64,000 nt of DNA from Polynucleobacter sp. MG-6-Vaara-E2 (GCF_018687695.1 NZ_CP061303.1:1629847-1693846), one strand, 5' to 3'. Shown: positions 9,156-20,463, numbered from the stretch's first letter. The notes: generated by a model not told the origin, from the letters alone. Program-made: numbers and translations.

Positions 9156-11981
9156 CTAGTGCGCTTCTTCCCAATTATCGCCAATCCCAATACTGACGAC
9201 CAAGGGAACCTTCAATTGAGCTACATTGCACATTAAATCAGGTAACTTCGCTTGCAATAGGTCAATTTCATCAAAAGGAACATCCAAGACCAATTCGTCA
9301 TGCACTTGCAATAGGAGCTTGGTCTTGAGTTGCTCTTTTTCCAGCCAATCCTCAACAGCAATCATTGCCAACTTAATCAGGTCGGCAGCAGTTCCTTGCA
9401 TTGGCGCGTTAATGGCAGCACGCTCAGCACCTTGGCGACGAGGTCCATTCGAACCCTTAATTTCTGGCAACCAAAGACGTCTGCCAAAGACTGTTTCCAC
9501 ATAACCATTTTCCCTGGCTTCCAAACGTGTGTGCTCCATGTACTGAGCAACGCCTGGATAACGATCAAAATATTTCGCAATATAGTTTTGCGCAGCAGAA
9601 CGCTCAATGCCCAAGTTGCCCGCTAAACCAAACGCACTCATGCCATAAATGAGGCCAAAGTTAATGACCTTGGCATAACGACGTTGCTCTGAATTGACAT
9701 CCTCTAAAGGAATGCCAAAAATCTCTGCAGCGGTTGCTTGGTGCACATCCTTGCCATCTCTAAATGCAGCGAGAAGATTTTCATCTTCGGCAATGTGCGC
9801 CATGATACGAAGCTCAATCTGCGAATAGTCAGCAGATAACAATTTGCATCCATCGGCAGGAACAAATGCTTCCCGAATACGACGGCCCTCTTCGGTGCGC
9901 ACTGGAATGTTTTGTAGGTTAGGATCGCTCGACGCCAAACGTCCAGTGACGGCAGTCGCTTGTGAGAAGTTGGTATGTACACGGCCTGTTTTAGGATCAG
10001 CCATCCGAGGGAGCTTCTCGATGTAGGTTGACATCAACTTAGCCAAACTACGATAGTCCAGAATGCGCGCCGGCAAGGGATAGTCTTCAGCCAACTTTTG
10101 CAGGACTTCTTCATCAGTCGATGGTGCGCCCGATGGAGTCTTCTTAATTACCGGTAATTCGAGCTGCCCAAAAAGAATTTCAGCAATTTGTTTAGGTGAT
10201 TGAATGTTGAAAGGCTGGCCTGCGAGCTGATGAATTTCGCCCTCAAGCTCTAAGAGCCGCTTGCCAACCTGCTGCCCTTGCTGACCTAACAGCGCTGAAT
10301 CAATTCGAATGCCATTGCGTTCCATGATTCCCAATACACGCATTGCCGGCATTTCGATCTTTTCATAAACATAGAGCAGGCCTGGGCTCTGCTGGATCTG
10401 CGGCCAAAGCTCAAGGTGCAGGCGCAAAGTAATGTCAGCATCCTCAGCCGCATAGTCTGTGGCGATCTTAAGATCCACCTGATCAAAACCAATTTGGTGA
10501 ACACCTTTGCCACACACCTCTTCATAGCGAATGGTTTTCATACCCAGATGGCGCTCGGCCAAACTGTCCATATTGTGTGGAAGATGTGACTCCAACACAT
10601 AGGACTCTAGCAAGGTATCGAATGCAACACCGCCTAGAGTAATTCCGTAGTTGGCAAAAATATGCGCATCGTACTTTAAGTTTTGACCAACCTTTAAATT
10701 ACTTGTACTTTCTAACCATGGCTTTAACTTGGTAAGCACAGCATCACGATTAAGTTGCACCTCACCATTGCGATGTGCCACCGGAATGTAGCAAGCTTCG
10801 CCTGGCTTTACTGATAGCGAGATCCCAACCAGTTCGGCAGCCAATGCATCTAAGCTGGTCGTTTCTGTATCAACGGCAGTTAATGGGGCACTCTCAATCT
10901 TTTTTAACCACTTCTCTAGAGCAACTTCATCCGTCACGCATTCATAGTTACGCTCAATTGCGCCTTGCAAATCCGTTGTATCTTGCGATAACACCTTAGT
11001 CGGAGTGCTTGCAACGACACGTGATTTTTTGGAGCCAGTTTCTTCAGAAGCGCTGGCGATTGGACTGCCAGCAAGATCAAAGGTGGGCGCCTCAGAGGCT
11101 ATATTCTCTGGGCTTGTCAGTTGTTTTTCAACGTCGCGCAACCAAGTCTTAAATGCATAGCGCTCAAATAACTCTCGTAACAATGCAGCGTCTTCAGACT
11201 TGGCATGTAAATCATCCAAGCCAGGTAAATGTGGTGATAAATCACAATCCGTTTTGACGGTGATGAGTTGGCGCGCCTGTGGCAACCAATCTAAAGTGGC
11301 GCGAAGGTTTTCTCCAACGACACCTTTCACTTGATCTGCATTGGCCATCAAGTTATCAAGATTACCAAACTCTGCTAACCACTTGTTGGCAGTTTTAGGG
11401 CCCGCTTTAGGAACACCAGGTACATTATCTACGGCGTCGCCAATAATCGATAAGTAGTCCACAATTAACTCTGGCGGTACACCAAACTTTTCTTTTACGC
11501 CTTCGATATCTAACTTTTCATTCGTCATCGTATTGATGAGCGTGACAGAAGAATTTACTAACTGCGCTAAATCTTTATCGCCAGTCGAGATAATCGTTTC
11601 CCAACCGGCTTGCGTGGCTTGACACGCTAAAGTGCCAATCACATCATCGGCCTCAACACCAGAAACCATCAACACTGGCCAACCCAGGGCTTTGACCATT
11701 GCATGGATTGGTTCAATTTGTTTGACCAGATCCTCCGGCATGGGCGACCGATGAGCCTTGTACTCGGCGTACATCTCGTCACGGAAAGTTTTACCCTTAG
11801 CGTCAAAGACGCAGGCGATATGGTCAGCCTTGAGCTCCGATCTAGCCCGGCGCATCATATTGACCATGCCATATATGGCGCCAGTAGGCTCCCCAGCCCC
11901 ATTTCGGAGGTCTGGCATGGCGTGAAAGGCACGATAGAGGTAGCTAGAGCCGTCTACCAACAAGAGTCTATGTTTAGTCAT
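9156..11981 (-). CDS. polA: DNA polymerase I
   Basis: Repair polymerase that removes RNA primers and fills gaps. Three domains are visible in 941 residues: a 5'-nuclease (RLLLVDGSSYLYRAFHA; SGVEADDVIGTLA), an apparently intact 3'-5' exonuclease with the D-x-E pair in AVDTETTSLD near 375, and the family A polymerase (SADYSQIELRIMAHIA, RRYAKVINFGLIYGMS, LLQVHDELVLDVP). Start ATG 11981 is preferred over the TTG at 11996. A TACGAT hexamer ends six bases before this ATG and there is no Shine-Dalgarno, so the message may be leaderless. Next gene downstream is the Tat-exported hydrolase. Confidence 0.97.
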   Translation of the reverse strand: MTKHRLLLVDGSSYLYRAFHAMPDLRNGAGEPTGAIYGMVNMMRRARSELKADHIACVFDAKGKTFRDEMYAEYKAHRSPMPEDLVKQIEPIHAMVKALGWPVLMVSGVEADDVIGTLACQATQAGWETIISTGDKDLAQLVNSSVTLINTMTNEKLDIEGVKEKFGVPPELIVDYLSIIGDAVDNVPGVPKAGPKTANKWLAEFGNLDNLMANADQVKGVVGENLRATLDWLPQARQLITVKTDCDLSPHLPGLDDLHAKSEDAALLRELFERYAFKTWLRDVEKQLTSPENIASEAPTFDLAGSPIASASEETGSKKSRVVASTPTKVLSQDTTDLQGAIERNYECVTDEVALEKWLKKIESAPLTAVDTETTSLDALAAELVGISLSVKPGEACYIPVAHRNGEVQLNRDAVLTKLKPWLESTSNLKVGQNLKYDAHIFANYGITLGGVAFDTLLESYVLESHLPHNMDSLAERHLGMKTIRYEEVCGKGVHQIGFDQVDLKIATDYAAEDADITLRLHLELWPQIQQSPGLLYVYEKIEMPAMRVLGIMERNGIRIDSALLGQQGQQVGKRLLELEGEIHQLAGQPFNIQSPKQIAEILFGQLELPVIKKTPSGAPSTDEEVLQKLAEDYPLPARILDYRSLAKLMSTYIEKLPRMADPKTGRVHTNFSQATAVTGRLASSDPNLQNIPVRTEEGRRIREAFVPADGCKLLSADYSQIELRIMAHIAEDENLLAAFRDGKDVHQATAAEIFGIPLEDVNSEQRRYAKVINFGLIYGMSAFGLAGNLGIERSAAQNYIAKYFDRYPGVAQYMEHTRLEARENGYVETVFGRRLWLPEIKGSNGPRRQGAERAAINAPMQGTAADLIKLAMIAVEDWLEKEQLKTKLLLQVHDELVLDVPFDEIDLLQAKLPDLMCNVAQLKVPLVVSIGIGDNWEEAH

Positions 11982-11987
11982 ACCGCA

Positions 11988-11993
11988 ATCGTA
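11988..11993 (-). promoter_or_regulatory. Weak -10 candidate abutting polA start
   Basis: TACGAT on the minus strand (4 of 6 consensus bases) ends six bases before the polA ATG. Listed because the same spacing recurs with better hexamers at other genes in the window. Alone it would not be convincing. Confidence 0.3.
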
Positions 11994-12063
11994 CAATCTA
12001 GTTATAAGTTGCCTACAGGTCTGGTTAAAGAACCATCCGAGAGTAGGCCAAAAAAGGTGAAAA

Positions 12064-12477
12064 ATGATGCATGCTCTAACAAACTTAATTAGCCATACCT
12101 TCAGGCAAAGCCTTGCTCTAATGAGCTTTTTGGTGGTTTTTAGCCTCTTTGGAGTGGGATCAGCACAAGCTCAGAATACCAGCCAAGCTCTGAGCCAATC
12201 CGAGCTCAACCGAATCAACAATCAGCCACTGGCCCCAATGGTGAGTCCAGCAGGTGTCATGAGCAGTCCTGAGTCACGTAAACCCAGTTTTCAGCACAAA
12301 GAGGCTACCGGCACTGAAATTACCGAATACAAAGATGCCAACAGCCCAACTCAAGTACAAGTCAAAACTAAGTACACCACCTATGAGATGTCGCCCCCAG
12401 ACTCCGTGATGCCTGGACCTCCATCAGGTGAAGGTGCACTCTTGAGCGTACCGAGCATCAGCATTCCGATCCAGTAA
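12064..12477 (+). CDS. Exported DUF2782-type protein
   Basis: Small secreted or periplasmic protein of unknown function. A basic start, a hydrophobic core (about residues 17-34, SFLVVFSLFGVGSAQAQ) and an AQA|Q cleavage site form a Sec signal peptide. The mature part is polar and has ATGTEITEYKDANSP followed by a TYEMSPPD segment, the DUF2782 signature. The tail is Pro- and Ser-rich. ATG 12064 follows AAGG at good spacing; the next codon is also ATG. It precedes thrB by 28 bases and is divergent from polA. Family function is not known to me. Confidence 0.85.
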   Translation: MMHALTNLISHTFRQSLALMSFLVVFSLFGVGSAQAQNTSQALSQSELNRINNQPLAPMVSPAGVMSSPESRKPSFQHKEATGTEITEYKDANSPTQVQVKTKYTTYEMSPPDSVMPGPPSGEGALLSVPSISIPIQ

Positions 12478-12505
12478 AAAAGTCAAAAAGAATAGTTGCT
12501 GCTTT

Positions 12506-13483
12506 ATGGCTGTATTTACCCCCATTGAACTGAGCGATATCTCCGCATGGATTTCGCAAAATTTCAGGATCGGTGAAGCTACTGATATTCGCGGCATTCA
12601 TGGTGGAATTGAAAATTCTAATTTCTTTTTAGATGCCGTCAAAGATGGTGAGAAACAAGAATACGTTTTGACCATCTTTGAGCGCTTATCTGCAGAGCAA
12701 CTCCCTTACTACCTCGAATTGATGCGCCATTTGGCGAACAAGGGCATACCAGTTCCCAAACCGATTGAGAACCAGCAGGGTGAGATCCTGTTTTCCCTCA
12801 AAGGTAAGCCAGCAGCGATTGTTACTAAACTTCCGGGTCTATCTCGCATGCAGCCTGAGGCAAAACATTGCGCTATGGTTGGTGAGATGTTGGCTAAGAT
12901 GCATTTAGCTGGAAAAGACTTTTCAAAGTTACAAGAAAATCTTCGGAGCCTAGCTTGGTGGCAACAAACCATTCCCCTAGTTTTGCCTCACTTAAATTCA
13001 TCTCAAAAAGATTTGCTCACGCATGAGCTTGCGACTCAAGAAGCATTTTTTGCTTCGAGCAATTACGACTTATTGCCGCAAGGCTCAAGTCATTGCGATC
13101 TATTCCGAGATAACGTGCTCTTTGACCCCAAAGGTGGCGCTGACTCCAGTAATGATCAACTTGGCGGCTTCTTCGATTTTTATTTCGCTGGTACAGACAA
13201 GTGGTTGTTTGATCTCGCGGTCACTGTGAATGATTGGTGCCTGGCGGAGAATAAACAAGATCTTGATCCAACTCGCTTTGACGCCCTCATGCAGGCCTAC
13301 CAATCTGTACGCCCCTTAACCAAAGAAGAGCAAGCAAGTTGGCCGCTTATAGTGCGTGCTGCTGCCCTACGTTTTTGGGTATCCCGTCTGTGGGATTTTT
13401 ACTTACCACGCGATGCGCAGATGTTGACCCCACACGATCCAACTCACTTTGAGCGTATTTTGCTGAGTCGTCGAACCTCATGA
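12506..13483 (+). CDS. thrB: Homoserine kinase (ThrB, aminoglycoside-kinase fold)
   Basis: Phosphorylates homoserine on the way to threonine. The 325-residue protein belongs to the APH-like homoserine kinases of alpha- and betaproteobacteria, not the GHMP kinase of E. coli. Seen are GGIENSNFFLD (nucleotide loop), the catalytic SHCDLFRDNVLFD (H-x-D-x4-N) and the metal-binding FFDFYFAGTDKWLFDLA. Spacer from the DUF2782 gene is 28 bases without a clear Shine-Dalgarno. Its last four bases ATGA also start the next gene. thrA, thrC and hom are not in the window. Confidence 0.95.
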   Translation: MAVFTPIELSDISAWISQNFRIGEATDIRGIHGGIENSNFFLDAVKDGEKQEYVLTIFERLSAEQLPYYLELMRHLANKGIPVPKPIENQQGEILFSLKGKPAAIVTKLPGLSRMQPEAKHCAMVGEMLAKMHLAGKDFSKLQENLRSLAWWQQTIPLVLPHLNSSQKDLLTHELATQEAFFASSNYDLLPQGSSHCDLFRDNVLFDPKGGADSSNDQLGGFFDFYFAGTDKWLFDLAVTVNDWCLAENKQDLDPTRFDALMQAYQSVRPLTKEEQASWPLIVRAAALRFWVSRLWDFYLPRDAQMLTPHDPTHFERILLSRRTS

Positions 13484-14253
13484 AACTCAATTCTGTCCCA
13501 CCTAAAGAGGGTTATACCTGGATAAGACAAGGTATTTGGCTCTTCAAACAAAACCCACTCGGTTTTCTGATGCTTGTTTTCATGTATGTGTTTGCCGCTC
13601 AACTCGCTGTCATCATTCCGGTAATCGGTGTCTTTGCAGTACTACTCTTAACGCCAACCTTGTCTGTTGGCTTCATGACAGCCTGTCGTCAAGCGATTCA
13701 AAAAGAACGCATCCGTCCTATGGTGTATTTGATTGCATTGCAATCCGGTGTATTTATTCGTAAGCGTATGTTGCAACTAGGTCTAGTTTATGCAGCACTC
13801 ATTCTTTTGCTCAGTTTTATCCTGAGTCTCTTAGTAGATTTTGAGCTGCTACTCCCTCTGATGACTAGCGATAAAGCAATCACACCAGAAGCCTTGCGTC
13901 AGATCTATTTAATCCTTTTCTTTGGTGCGATCCTCTACATCCCAGTAGCAATGCTGATGTGGTTCTCACCTATTTTGGTGGCTTGGGCTGATATGTCAGT
14001 TCCTCAGGCGCTCTTCTCCAGCTGGCTGGCGTGCTGGACCAATAAAGCAGCATTCTTTTTTTATTTAGCGGTTTGGAGTGCGGTTCTAATTGCTTTCCCA
14101 CTGACTATTGGAATGCTATTCGATGCACTCGATTTTGAGCAAGCCGCTTCATTTATTGTCGCACCCATCTCCATGGCGGGCTTAACAATCATGCACTGCT
14201 CTTTCTATGCAACTTGGAAAGCATGCTTTGTAGAAGACGAAATCGTCATTTAG
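13480..14253 (+). CDS. BPSS1780-family integral membrane protein
   Basis: Uncharacterised multi-pass membrane protein typical of Burkholderiales. After a short cytoplasmic start with EGYTWIRQGIWLFKQNP, 257 residues contain about six hydrophobic segments, including an N-terminal pair around 24-60 and pairs near 95-120, 140-170, 185-215 and 225-245. No catalytic motif is visible. The ATGA overlap with thrB implies translational coupling. The arrangement thrB-membrane protein hints at a link to amino-acid metabolism or export, but this is inference only. It meets uvrD tail to tail across ten bases. Confidence 0.85.
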   Translation: MKLNSVPPKEGYTWIRQGIWLFKQNPLGFLMLVFMYVFAAQLAVIIPVIGVFAVLLLTPTLSVGFMTACRQAIQKERIRPMVYLIALQSGVFIRKRMLQLGLVYAALILLLSFILSLLVDFELLLPLMTSDKAITPEALRQIYLILFFGAILYIPVAMLMWFSPILVAWADMSVPQALFSSWLACWTNKAAFFFYLAVWSAVLIAFPLTIGMLFDALDFEQAASFIVAPISMAGLTIMHCSFYATWKACFVEDEIVI

Positions 14254-14263
14254 TTTTTACTAC

Positions 14264-16627
14264 TTAATCAATCGCAGCAAGCTTCGCGATACTCAGTTGC
14301 AACCACTTCACACCGTGACGCTTAAAGTTCACTTGTGCTCGAGCATCCGCATCAACACCTTCTAAGCCAGTCACGCGACCTTCGCCAAACTTGGTATGGA
14401 AAACATTCTGGCCAATTCTGAATGGATAATCTCCACGGGGAGGTGATGCCAAGCGCTTCACCTCCATGGAAGCGGATCCGACCCGCTTTGCTGGCCTTGG
14501 GCGTTCGCTGCCAGAGTCAAAGAAATCATTGGACTCATATTCACGTTGGCGGGTATAGCCATCTTGCCAAGTTGAACCCGATCTGGTGCCGCCGCCCCAG
14601 CGCGCATCTTTGGCTTTTGGTGTGAGCCATTTCAAAGAATCGGATGGCAACTCTTCCAAGAAGCGAGAAGGCATGTTGTAACGTACTTGACCATGCAACA
14701 TGCGTGACTGGGTGTGCGAGAGATACAAGCGCTCTTTAGCGCGAGTGATTGCCACATACATGAGGCGACGCTCTTCCTCGAGACCATTCTGCTCATTGAT
14801 GCTGTTCTCATGAGGAAATAATCCTTCCTCAAGCCCAGTAATAAAGACAGAGGTGAACTCTAGGCCTTTAGCAGAGTGAACGGTCATTAACTGCACAGCA
14901 TCTTGGCCAGCCTGAGCTTGGTTATCGCCCGCTTCCAAGGAAGCATGTGACAAGAAAGCGGCTAATGGAGAGACTTCAACGACTCCAGGTGCATTCTCAC
15001 CAGGTAGCATCGCAGCCGCAGCGTCTTGCCCATAACCCTCTTCCGCAATAAATGCGGTAGCAGCATTAATTAATTCTTGTAAGTTTTCTACGCGGTCTTG
15101 CCCTTCGCGCTCAGAAAGATAATGCTGAATCAAGCCACTGTGCTGAATCACAAACTCCACTGTTTCAGGCAAGGTATTGTGACGCGTTGCTTCGCGCATA
15201 TGATCAACCAAGCGAATAAAACCACTTAAGGTAGCGCCAGCCTTACCATCAAGAGAAGATGCTGCTGAATATAAGGAACATTGTTGTTCTCTAGCTGCAT
15301 CTTGTAAGGCTTCAATTGATCTCGCGCCAATACCTCTAGTTGGGAAATTCACGACACGAGAAAATGAAGTGTCGTCATTAGGATTTTCTAGCAAGCGCAA
15401 ATAAGCCAAAGCATGTTTAATTTCAGCGCGCTCAAAGAATCGTAAGCCGCCATAGACACGATATGGAATACCAGCAGAAAACAGCGCATGTTCGATAATG
15501 CGTGACTGCGCGTTGCTGCGATAGAGCAAAGCTACTTCCGTACGCTGGATACCACTGTTGATTAAGGCCTTGATTTCATCGACCAGCCAAGCGGCTTCAG
15601 CATGGTCACTTGGTGCCTCATAGATTCGGACCGGCTCTCCATGACCAGCATCAGTTCTTAGGTTTTTACCAAGGCGCTCTGAGTTATTTGCAATCAGATG
15701 ATTAGCCGTATCCAGAATATGGCCGTGCGAGCGATAGTTTTGCTCAAGCTTGACTAAAAGTGGATGAAATTGTTTTTCATAAAGGCGCATGTTCTCCACA
15801 TCTGCGCCACGAAAAGCGTAAATACTTTGGTCATCATCACCAACCGCAAATACAGAGCTACTCCCCATACCACTGACGTTGACGCGACTAGCATCATGGC
15901 CGGAAAGCAATTTGAGCCAAGCGTATTGCAAAGCATTGGTGTCTTGGAACTCATCGATCAGTATGTGACGGAAACGCTCTTGATAATGCGTACGAATCGG
16001 TTCGCTGTGCTTGAGCAACTCATAACTACGAAGGAGTAGTTCAGCAAAATCGACAACGCCCTCGCGCTGGCACTGTTCATCGTAGGCAGCATAGAGTTGC
16101 GCCATCTTTGCCTGAAAGTCATCTCCCACCGATAAATCTTTGGCGCGTTGGCCACGCTCTTTGGCATGGGCAATAAAGTATTGCAATTGCTTAGGCGGAT
16201 ACTTCTCATCATCAACTTTCAGACCCTTCAAAAGACGCTTGATAGCTGACAATTGATCTTGGGTATCCAAAATTTGGAAAGTGGAAGGTAAGCCCGCTTC
16301 TTTATGGTGAGCACGCAATAAACGATTACAAAGTCCATGAAAGGTGCCAATCCACATTCCTCGTGTATTGATCGGCAACATGGCGCTCAAACGCACCATC
16401 ATCTCTTTCGCAGCCTTATTCGTAAAGGTCACTGCTAGGACGCCAATAGGCGATACCTGACCCGTTTGGATCAGCCAGGCTATACGAGTAGTCAATACGC
16501 GCGTCTTACCGCTACCAGCGCCAGCCAAAATCAGGGCTGACTGGGCTTGGCCATTAGAGTTAACAGGCGGGAGGGTTACTGCCTCGCGCTGTTCAGGATT
16601 GAGGTTCGCGAGCAAGTCTGAGTACAT
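14264..16627 (-). CDS. uvrD: ATP-dependent DNA helicase UvrD/PcrA type
   Basis: Superfamily 1A 3'-5' helicase for nucleotide-excision and mismatch repair. The 787-residue chain has Q-motif [10 protein letters not shown], Walker [12 protein letters not shown], motif [10 protein letters not shown], motif [16 protein letters not shown], motif [11 protein letters not shown] and motif [15 protein letters not shown]. The C-terminal tail includes [15 protein letters not shown], the Tudor-like fold that contacts RNA polymerase in PcrA/UvrD. ATG 16627 stands seven bases after a perfect TATAAT with no Shine-Dalgarno, suggesting a leaderless message; that hexamer overlaps the valS -10 in a palindrome. 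Confidence 0.96.
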   Translation of the reverse strand: MYSDLLANLNPEQREAVTLPPVNSNGQAQSALILAGAGSGKTRVLTTRIAWLIQTGQVSPIGVLAVTFTNKAAKEMMVRLSAMLPINTRGMWIGTFHGLCNRLLRAHHKEAGLPSTFQILDTQDQLSAIKRLLKGLKVDDEKYPPKQLQYFIAHAKERGQRAKDLSVGDDFQAKMAQLYAAYDEQCQREGVVDFAELLLRSYELLKHSEPIRTHYQERFRHILIDEFQDTNALQYAWLKLLSGHDASRVNVSGMGSSSVFAVGDDDQSIYAFRGADVENMRLYEKQFHPLLVKLEQNYRSHGHILDTANHLIANNSERLGKNLRTDAGHGEPVRIYEAPSDHAEAAWLVDEIKALINSGIQRTEVALLYRSNAQSRIIEHALFSAGIPYRVYGGLRFFERAEIKHALAYLRLLENPNDDTSFSRVVNFPTRGIGARSIEALQDAAREQQCSLYSAASSLDGKAGATLSGFIRLVDHMREATRHNTLPETVEFVIQHSGLIQHYLSEREGQDRVENLQELINAATAFIAEEGYGQDAAAAMLPGENAPGVVEVSPLAAFLSHASLEAGDNQAQAGQDAVQLMTVHSAKGLEFTSVFITGLEEGLFPHENSINEQNGLEEERRLMYVAITRAKERLYLSHTQSRMLHGQVRYNMPSRFLEELPSDSLKWLTPKAKDARWGGGTRSGSTWQDGYTRQREYESNDFFDSGSERPRPAKRVGSASMEVKRLASPPRGDYPFRIGQNVFHTKFGEGRVTGLEGVDADARAQVNFKRHGVKWLQLSIAKLAAID

Positions 16628-16633
16628 CAGCCC

Positions 16634-16643
16634 AATTATAATT
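16634..16643. promoter_or_regulatory. Shared palindromic -10 for uvrD and valS
   Basis: AATTATAATT is a perfect palindrome containing TATAAT on both strands (plus 16637-16642, minus 16640-16635). The uvrD ATG begins after seven bases to the left and the valS ATG after nine bases to the right. The two starts are only 24 bases apart, so any promoter must lie here or inside the opposite gene. No good -35 is visible on either side. Confidence 0.55.
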
Positions 16644-16651
16644 TGCCTCTT

Positions 16652-19543
16652 ATGCCAAATGCCTCAAATACCCCTAATTCACCAGCGGCCGGTTCAGTAG
16701 ATGAACTAGCAAAATCCTATGAACCTGCCCCGATTGAAGCCTATTGGGGTCCAGAGTGGGAGCGCAGAGGCATTGCTGATGCCAGCATGGATGAAGGTAA
16801 AGCTGATTTTTCAATTCAACTACCACCACCAAATGTGACAGGGACCCTGCACATGGGTCACGCTTTTAACCAAACCATCATGGATGGCTTGGTACGCCAT
16901 GCCCGCATGTCCGGTAAAAATACTTTGTGGGTGCCAGGCACAGACCATGCAGGCATTGCCACTCAAATTGTTGTTGAGCGCCAACTCGATGCACAGAAAG
17001 TTTCTCGTCACGATTTAGGTCGTGAGAAATTCCTCGAAAAAGTTTGGGAATGGAAAGAAACTTCTGGTAACACGATCACCCGTCAAATTCGTCGCTTGGG
17101 TGCTTCAATTGATTGGGGTAAAGAATATTTCACGATGGACAGCAAAATGTCCAAGGCAGTGGTGGAAGTATTTGTTCGTCTTCATGAACAAGGCTTAATC
17201 TATCGTGGCAAACGATTGGTGAACTGGGATCCCGTACTAGGCACAGCAGTCTCTGATTTAGAAGTGGTGAGCGAAGAAGAGGATGGCTCGATGTGGCACA
17301 TTCGCTATCCACTAGCTGATGGCTCAGGTCACCTCACTGTTGCAACTACCCGCCCAGAAACCTTACTGGGTGACGTTGCAGTGATGATCAACCCAGAAGA
17401 TGACCGCTACAAACACCTCATTGGTAAGTCAGTCAATCTCCCACTATGTGATCGCCAAATCCCCATCATTGCAGATGACTACGTTGATCTGAACTTTGGA
17501 ACTGGCGTAGTGAAGGTTACTCCTGCACATGACTTTAATGACTATGCAGTGGGTCAACGTCACCAACTGCCATTGATTAGTATTCTCACTCTAGATGCCA
17601 AGATTAATGACAATGCTCCCGCTGCCTATCGAGGAATGGAGCGTTTTGTAGCTCGCAAACAAATCGTTTCCGATTTAGATGCAGCTGGTTTATTAGAGAA
17701 AGTGCAGCCCCATAAATTGATGGTGCCGCGTGGCGATCGCACCCAGACCATCATTGAGCCAATGCTCACTGATCAATGGTTTGTGGCAATGTCTAAGCCA
17801 AGCCCTGATAACAAATATCAACCTGGCTCATCGATCGCAGGCGCCGCTCTAGATGCGGTCACCAAGGGCGATATCAAGCTTGTTCCAGAAAACTGGATCA
17901 ATACTTACACCCAATGGCTTGAAAACATTCAAGACTGGTGCATCTCACGTCAACTCTGGTGGGGCCATCAAATACCTGCTTGGTATGGTGATGACGGCCA
18001 GATCTTTGTGGCTCGGTCAGAGGAAGAGGCTAAAGCTAAAGCTGCTACAGCTGGCTACACCGGCAAGCTCAATCGTGATCCAGATGTTTTGGACACCTGG
18101 TTTAGCTCGGCTCTCGTGCCATTTAGCTCATTGGGCTGGCCTGATGAGACTCCTGCGCTGAACCATTTCCTACCGTCATCCGTTTTGGTCACTGGTTTTG
18201 ACATCATCTTCTTCTGGGTAGCGCGCATGGTGATGATGACTTGCCACTTCACTGGAAAGGTGCCGTTCCATACTGTCTATGTGCATGGGTTGGTACGCGA
18301 TGCAGAAGGTCAGAAGATGAGTAAATCCAAGGGCAATACTTTGGATCCGATTGATTTGATTGATGGCATCAAGATTGAAGAGCTGGTTGGCAAACGCACT
18401 ACCGGTCTCATGAATCCAAAACAAGCTGAGAGCATCAGCAAGAAAACCAAAAAAGAATTTCCGGACGGTATCCCAGCATTCGGCACAGATGCATTGCGCT
18501 TCACTTTTGCATCACTCGCTTCACTGGGCCGCAATATCAACTTTGATCAGAAACGCTGTGAAGGCTATCGCAACTTCTGTAACAAGCTTTGGAATGCGAC
18601 CCGCTTTGTTCTCATGAACTGTCCTGGTAACGACGAGGAAAATGGTTTAGCACCGTGTGACAATCAGTGCGGACCTGAAGGTTATTTAGATTTCTCACCT
18701 GCGGACCGCTGGATTGTGTCGCAGCTCCAAAGAACGGAAGCTGAAGTTGCAAAAGGCTTCCAGAACTATCGCTTTGACAATATCGCAAGCAGCATCTATC
18801 AGTTTGTTTGGGATGAGTATTGCGACTGGTATTTGGAACTTGCTAAGGTGCAGTTACAAACTGGCACACCTGCTCAGCAGCGCGCAACGCGTCGTACATT
18901 ATTGCGGGTTCTAGAAACTATCTTGCGCATAGCTCACCCACTCATTCCGTTTATCACTGAAACCCTTTGGCAAACAGTTGGTCCAAAGTCTGGTAAAGAA
19001 TTGGCAAAACAAGCCAAGCAAACGATTGCATTACAACCCTATCCTGTTGCTCAACCCGAGAAAATTGATGAGCAAAGCGAAGCTTGGGTTGCGCAAGTCA
19101 AAGCAATTGTGGATGCCTGCAGGAACTTGCGCGGCGAAATGCAAGTACCGCCAGGTCAAAAAGTGCCTTTGTGGATTTATGGCCCGGATGCCTTCTTGCA
19201 AAAAGCTACACCTTACTTACTTGCTTTAGCCAAGCTCACCGAAGTCAAAATCTACAGCGATGAATCTGCTCTTGAAAAAGATGCTCCCGGCGCGCCGATT
19301 GCATTAGTTGGCGATATCAAGCTTCTTCTCAAAATCGAGGTAGATGTAGCTGCAGAACGCATTCGTCTAGGCAAAGAAATCGAGCGCTTAGCCAATGAAA
19401 TTACCAAGGCCCGCAGTAAATTGGGTAACGAGAGCTTTGTGGCTCGCGCCCCGGCCGAGGTGGTTGCCCAAGAAAAACAACGTCTTACAGGGTTTGAGCA
19501 AAACCATGAGAAGCTTGTTGCACAATTAGAGCGTCTCAAATAA
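16652..19543 (+). CDS. valS: Valyl-tRNA synthetase
   Basis: Class I synthetase charging tRNA-Val, with an editing domain that clears Thr-tRNA-Val. The 963-residue protein has HIGH-type [15 protein letters not shown], the editing (CP1) insertion with [13 protein letters not shown] and [20 protein letters not shown] in [11 protein letters not shown], the anticodon-binding helical domain, and a C-terminal coiled coil ([16 protein letters not shown]). ATG 16652 is chosen over the in-frame TTG at 16643, which lies in the promoter palindrome. galU follows after 14 bases, perhaps as one unit. Confidence 0.97.
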   Translation: MPNASNTPNSPAAGSVDELAKSYEPAPIEAYWGPEWERRGIADASMDEGKADFSIQLPPPNVTGTLHMGHAFNQTIMDGLVRHARMSGKNTLWVPGTDHAGIATQIVVERQLDAQKVSRHDLGREKFLEKVWEWKETSGNTITRQIRRLGASIDWGKEYFTMDSKMSKAVVEVFVRLHEQGLIYRGKRLVNWDPVLGTAVSDLEVVSEEEDGSMWHIRYPLADGSGHLTVATTRPETLLGDVAVMINPEDDRYKHLIGKSVNLPLCDRQIPIIADDYVDLNFGTGVVKVTPAHDFNDYAVGQRHQLPLISILTLDAKINDNAPAAYRGMERFVARKQIVSDLDAAGLLEKVQPHKLMVPRGDRTQTIIEPMLTDQWFVAMSKPSPDNKYQPGSSIAGAALDAVTKGDIKLVPENWINTYTQWLENIQDWCISRQLWWGHQIPAWYGDDGQIFVARSEEEAKAKAATAGYTGKLNRDPDVLDTWFSSALVPFSSLGWPDETPALNHFLPSSVLVTGFDIIFFWVARMVMMTCHFTGKVPFHTVYVHGLVRDAEGQKMSKSKGNTLDPIDLIDGIKIEELVGKRTTGLMNPKQAESISKKTKKEFPDGIPAFGTDALRFTFASLASLGRNINFDQKRCEGYRNFCNKLWNATRFVLMNCPGNDEENGLAPCDNQCGPEGYLDFSPADRWIVSQLQRTEAEVAKGFQNYRFDNIASSIYQFVWDEYCDWYLELAKVQLQTGTPAQQRATRRTLLRVLETILRIAHPLIPFITETLWQTVGPKSGKELAKQAKQTIALQPYPVAQPEKIDEQSEAWVAQVKAIVDACRNLRGEMQVPPGQKVPLWIYGPDAFLQKATPYLLALAKLTEVKIYSDESALEKDAPGAPIALVGDIKLLLKIEVDVAAERIRLGKEIERLANEITKARSKLGNESFVARAPAEVVAQEKQRLTGFEQNHEKLVAQLERLK

Positions 19544-19557
19544 AGATCGGATCTTCA

Positions 19558-20442
19558 ATGCCATTAACTACTAAAGCCGTTACTAAAGCCGTCTTTCCTG
19601 TTGCAGGTCTTGGCACTCGCTTTTTGCCAGCTACTAAGGCAAGTCCAAAAGAGATGCTCAACGTAGTTGATAAGCCATTGATCCAATACGCAGTAGAAGA
19701 AGCAATTGCTGCCGGCATTACGGAAATGATTTTCGTTACCGGTCGCAGTAAACGTGCTATTGAAGATCACTTTGATAAAGCATATGAGCTTGAGGCTGAA
19801 CTCGAAGCAAAAAATAAACAAGCATTACTCGATATTGTGCGCAGCGTGAAACCAAGCCATGTCGATTGTGTCTACGTTCGTCAGCCCGAAGCCCTAGGTT
19901 TAGGTCACGCAGTCTTATGTGCAGAAAAATTAGTCCGTGATGAACCGTTCGCCATCATCTTGGCTGATGACTTATTGGATGGACAGCCTCCGGTACTTAA
20001 GCAAATGCTTAATGTCTTTAATGAGCAAAATGGTTCGGTTATTGCAGTAGAAAAAATTGATCCAGCTAAAAGTAGCTCTTATGGCATCGTCTCTGGCTCG
20101 GAAGTAACCAAGGGCATTTATCACTTAAACGGCATCATTGAAAAGCCGCAACCTAAAGACGCACCATCCAATCTAGCGGTAGTTGGTCGCTATGTCCTAT
20201 CTTCAGATATCTTCAAACATATTCGCAATCTCAAACCCGGTGCTGGTGGCGAAATTCAATTAACTGATGCAATTGCAACTCTGCTCAAAGAAGAGCCTGT
20301 ATTTGCCTATGAATATGATGGTGTTCGTTATGACTGCGGAAGCAAACTCGGATACCTTAAGGCTTCTGTGGAATTTGCATTACGCCACCCAGAGGTTTCT
20401 GCTGATTTTGCTGCTTACCTAAAGAGCCGCTCCTTAACTTAA
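19558..20442 (+). CDS. galU: UTP-glucose-1-phosphate uridylyltransferase
   Basis: Makes UDP-glucose from UTP and glucose 1-phosphate for lipopolysaccharide, capsule or osmolyte synthesis. The 294-residue protein has the nucleotidyltransferase signature [22 protein letters not shown] (shown in the family as the UTP loop), [10 protein letters not shown] around the catalytic Asp, and [14 protein letters not shown] near the end. Length is normal. ATG 19558 follows GGATC weakly. A strong hairpin terminator ends the unit at 20464-20490, which also serves the opposing alaS-tusA unit. Confidence 0.96.
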   Translation: MPLTTKAVTKAVFPVAGLGTRFLPATKASPKEMLNVVDKPLIQYAVEEAIAAGITEMIFVTGRSKRAIEDHFDKAYELEAELEAKNKQALLDIVRSVKPSHVDCVYVRQPEALGLGHAVLCAEKLVRDEPFAIILADDLLDGQPPVLKQMLNVFNEQNGSVIAVEKIDPAKSSSYGIVSGSEVTKGIYHLNGIIEKPQPKDAPSNLAVVGRYVLSSDIFKHIRNLKPGAGGEIQLTDAIATLLKEEPVFAYEYDGVRYDCGSKLGYLKASVEFALRHPEVSADFAAYLKSRSLT

Positions 20443-20463
20443 GCAACTCTAATTTGGAAAACA

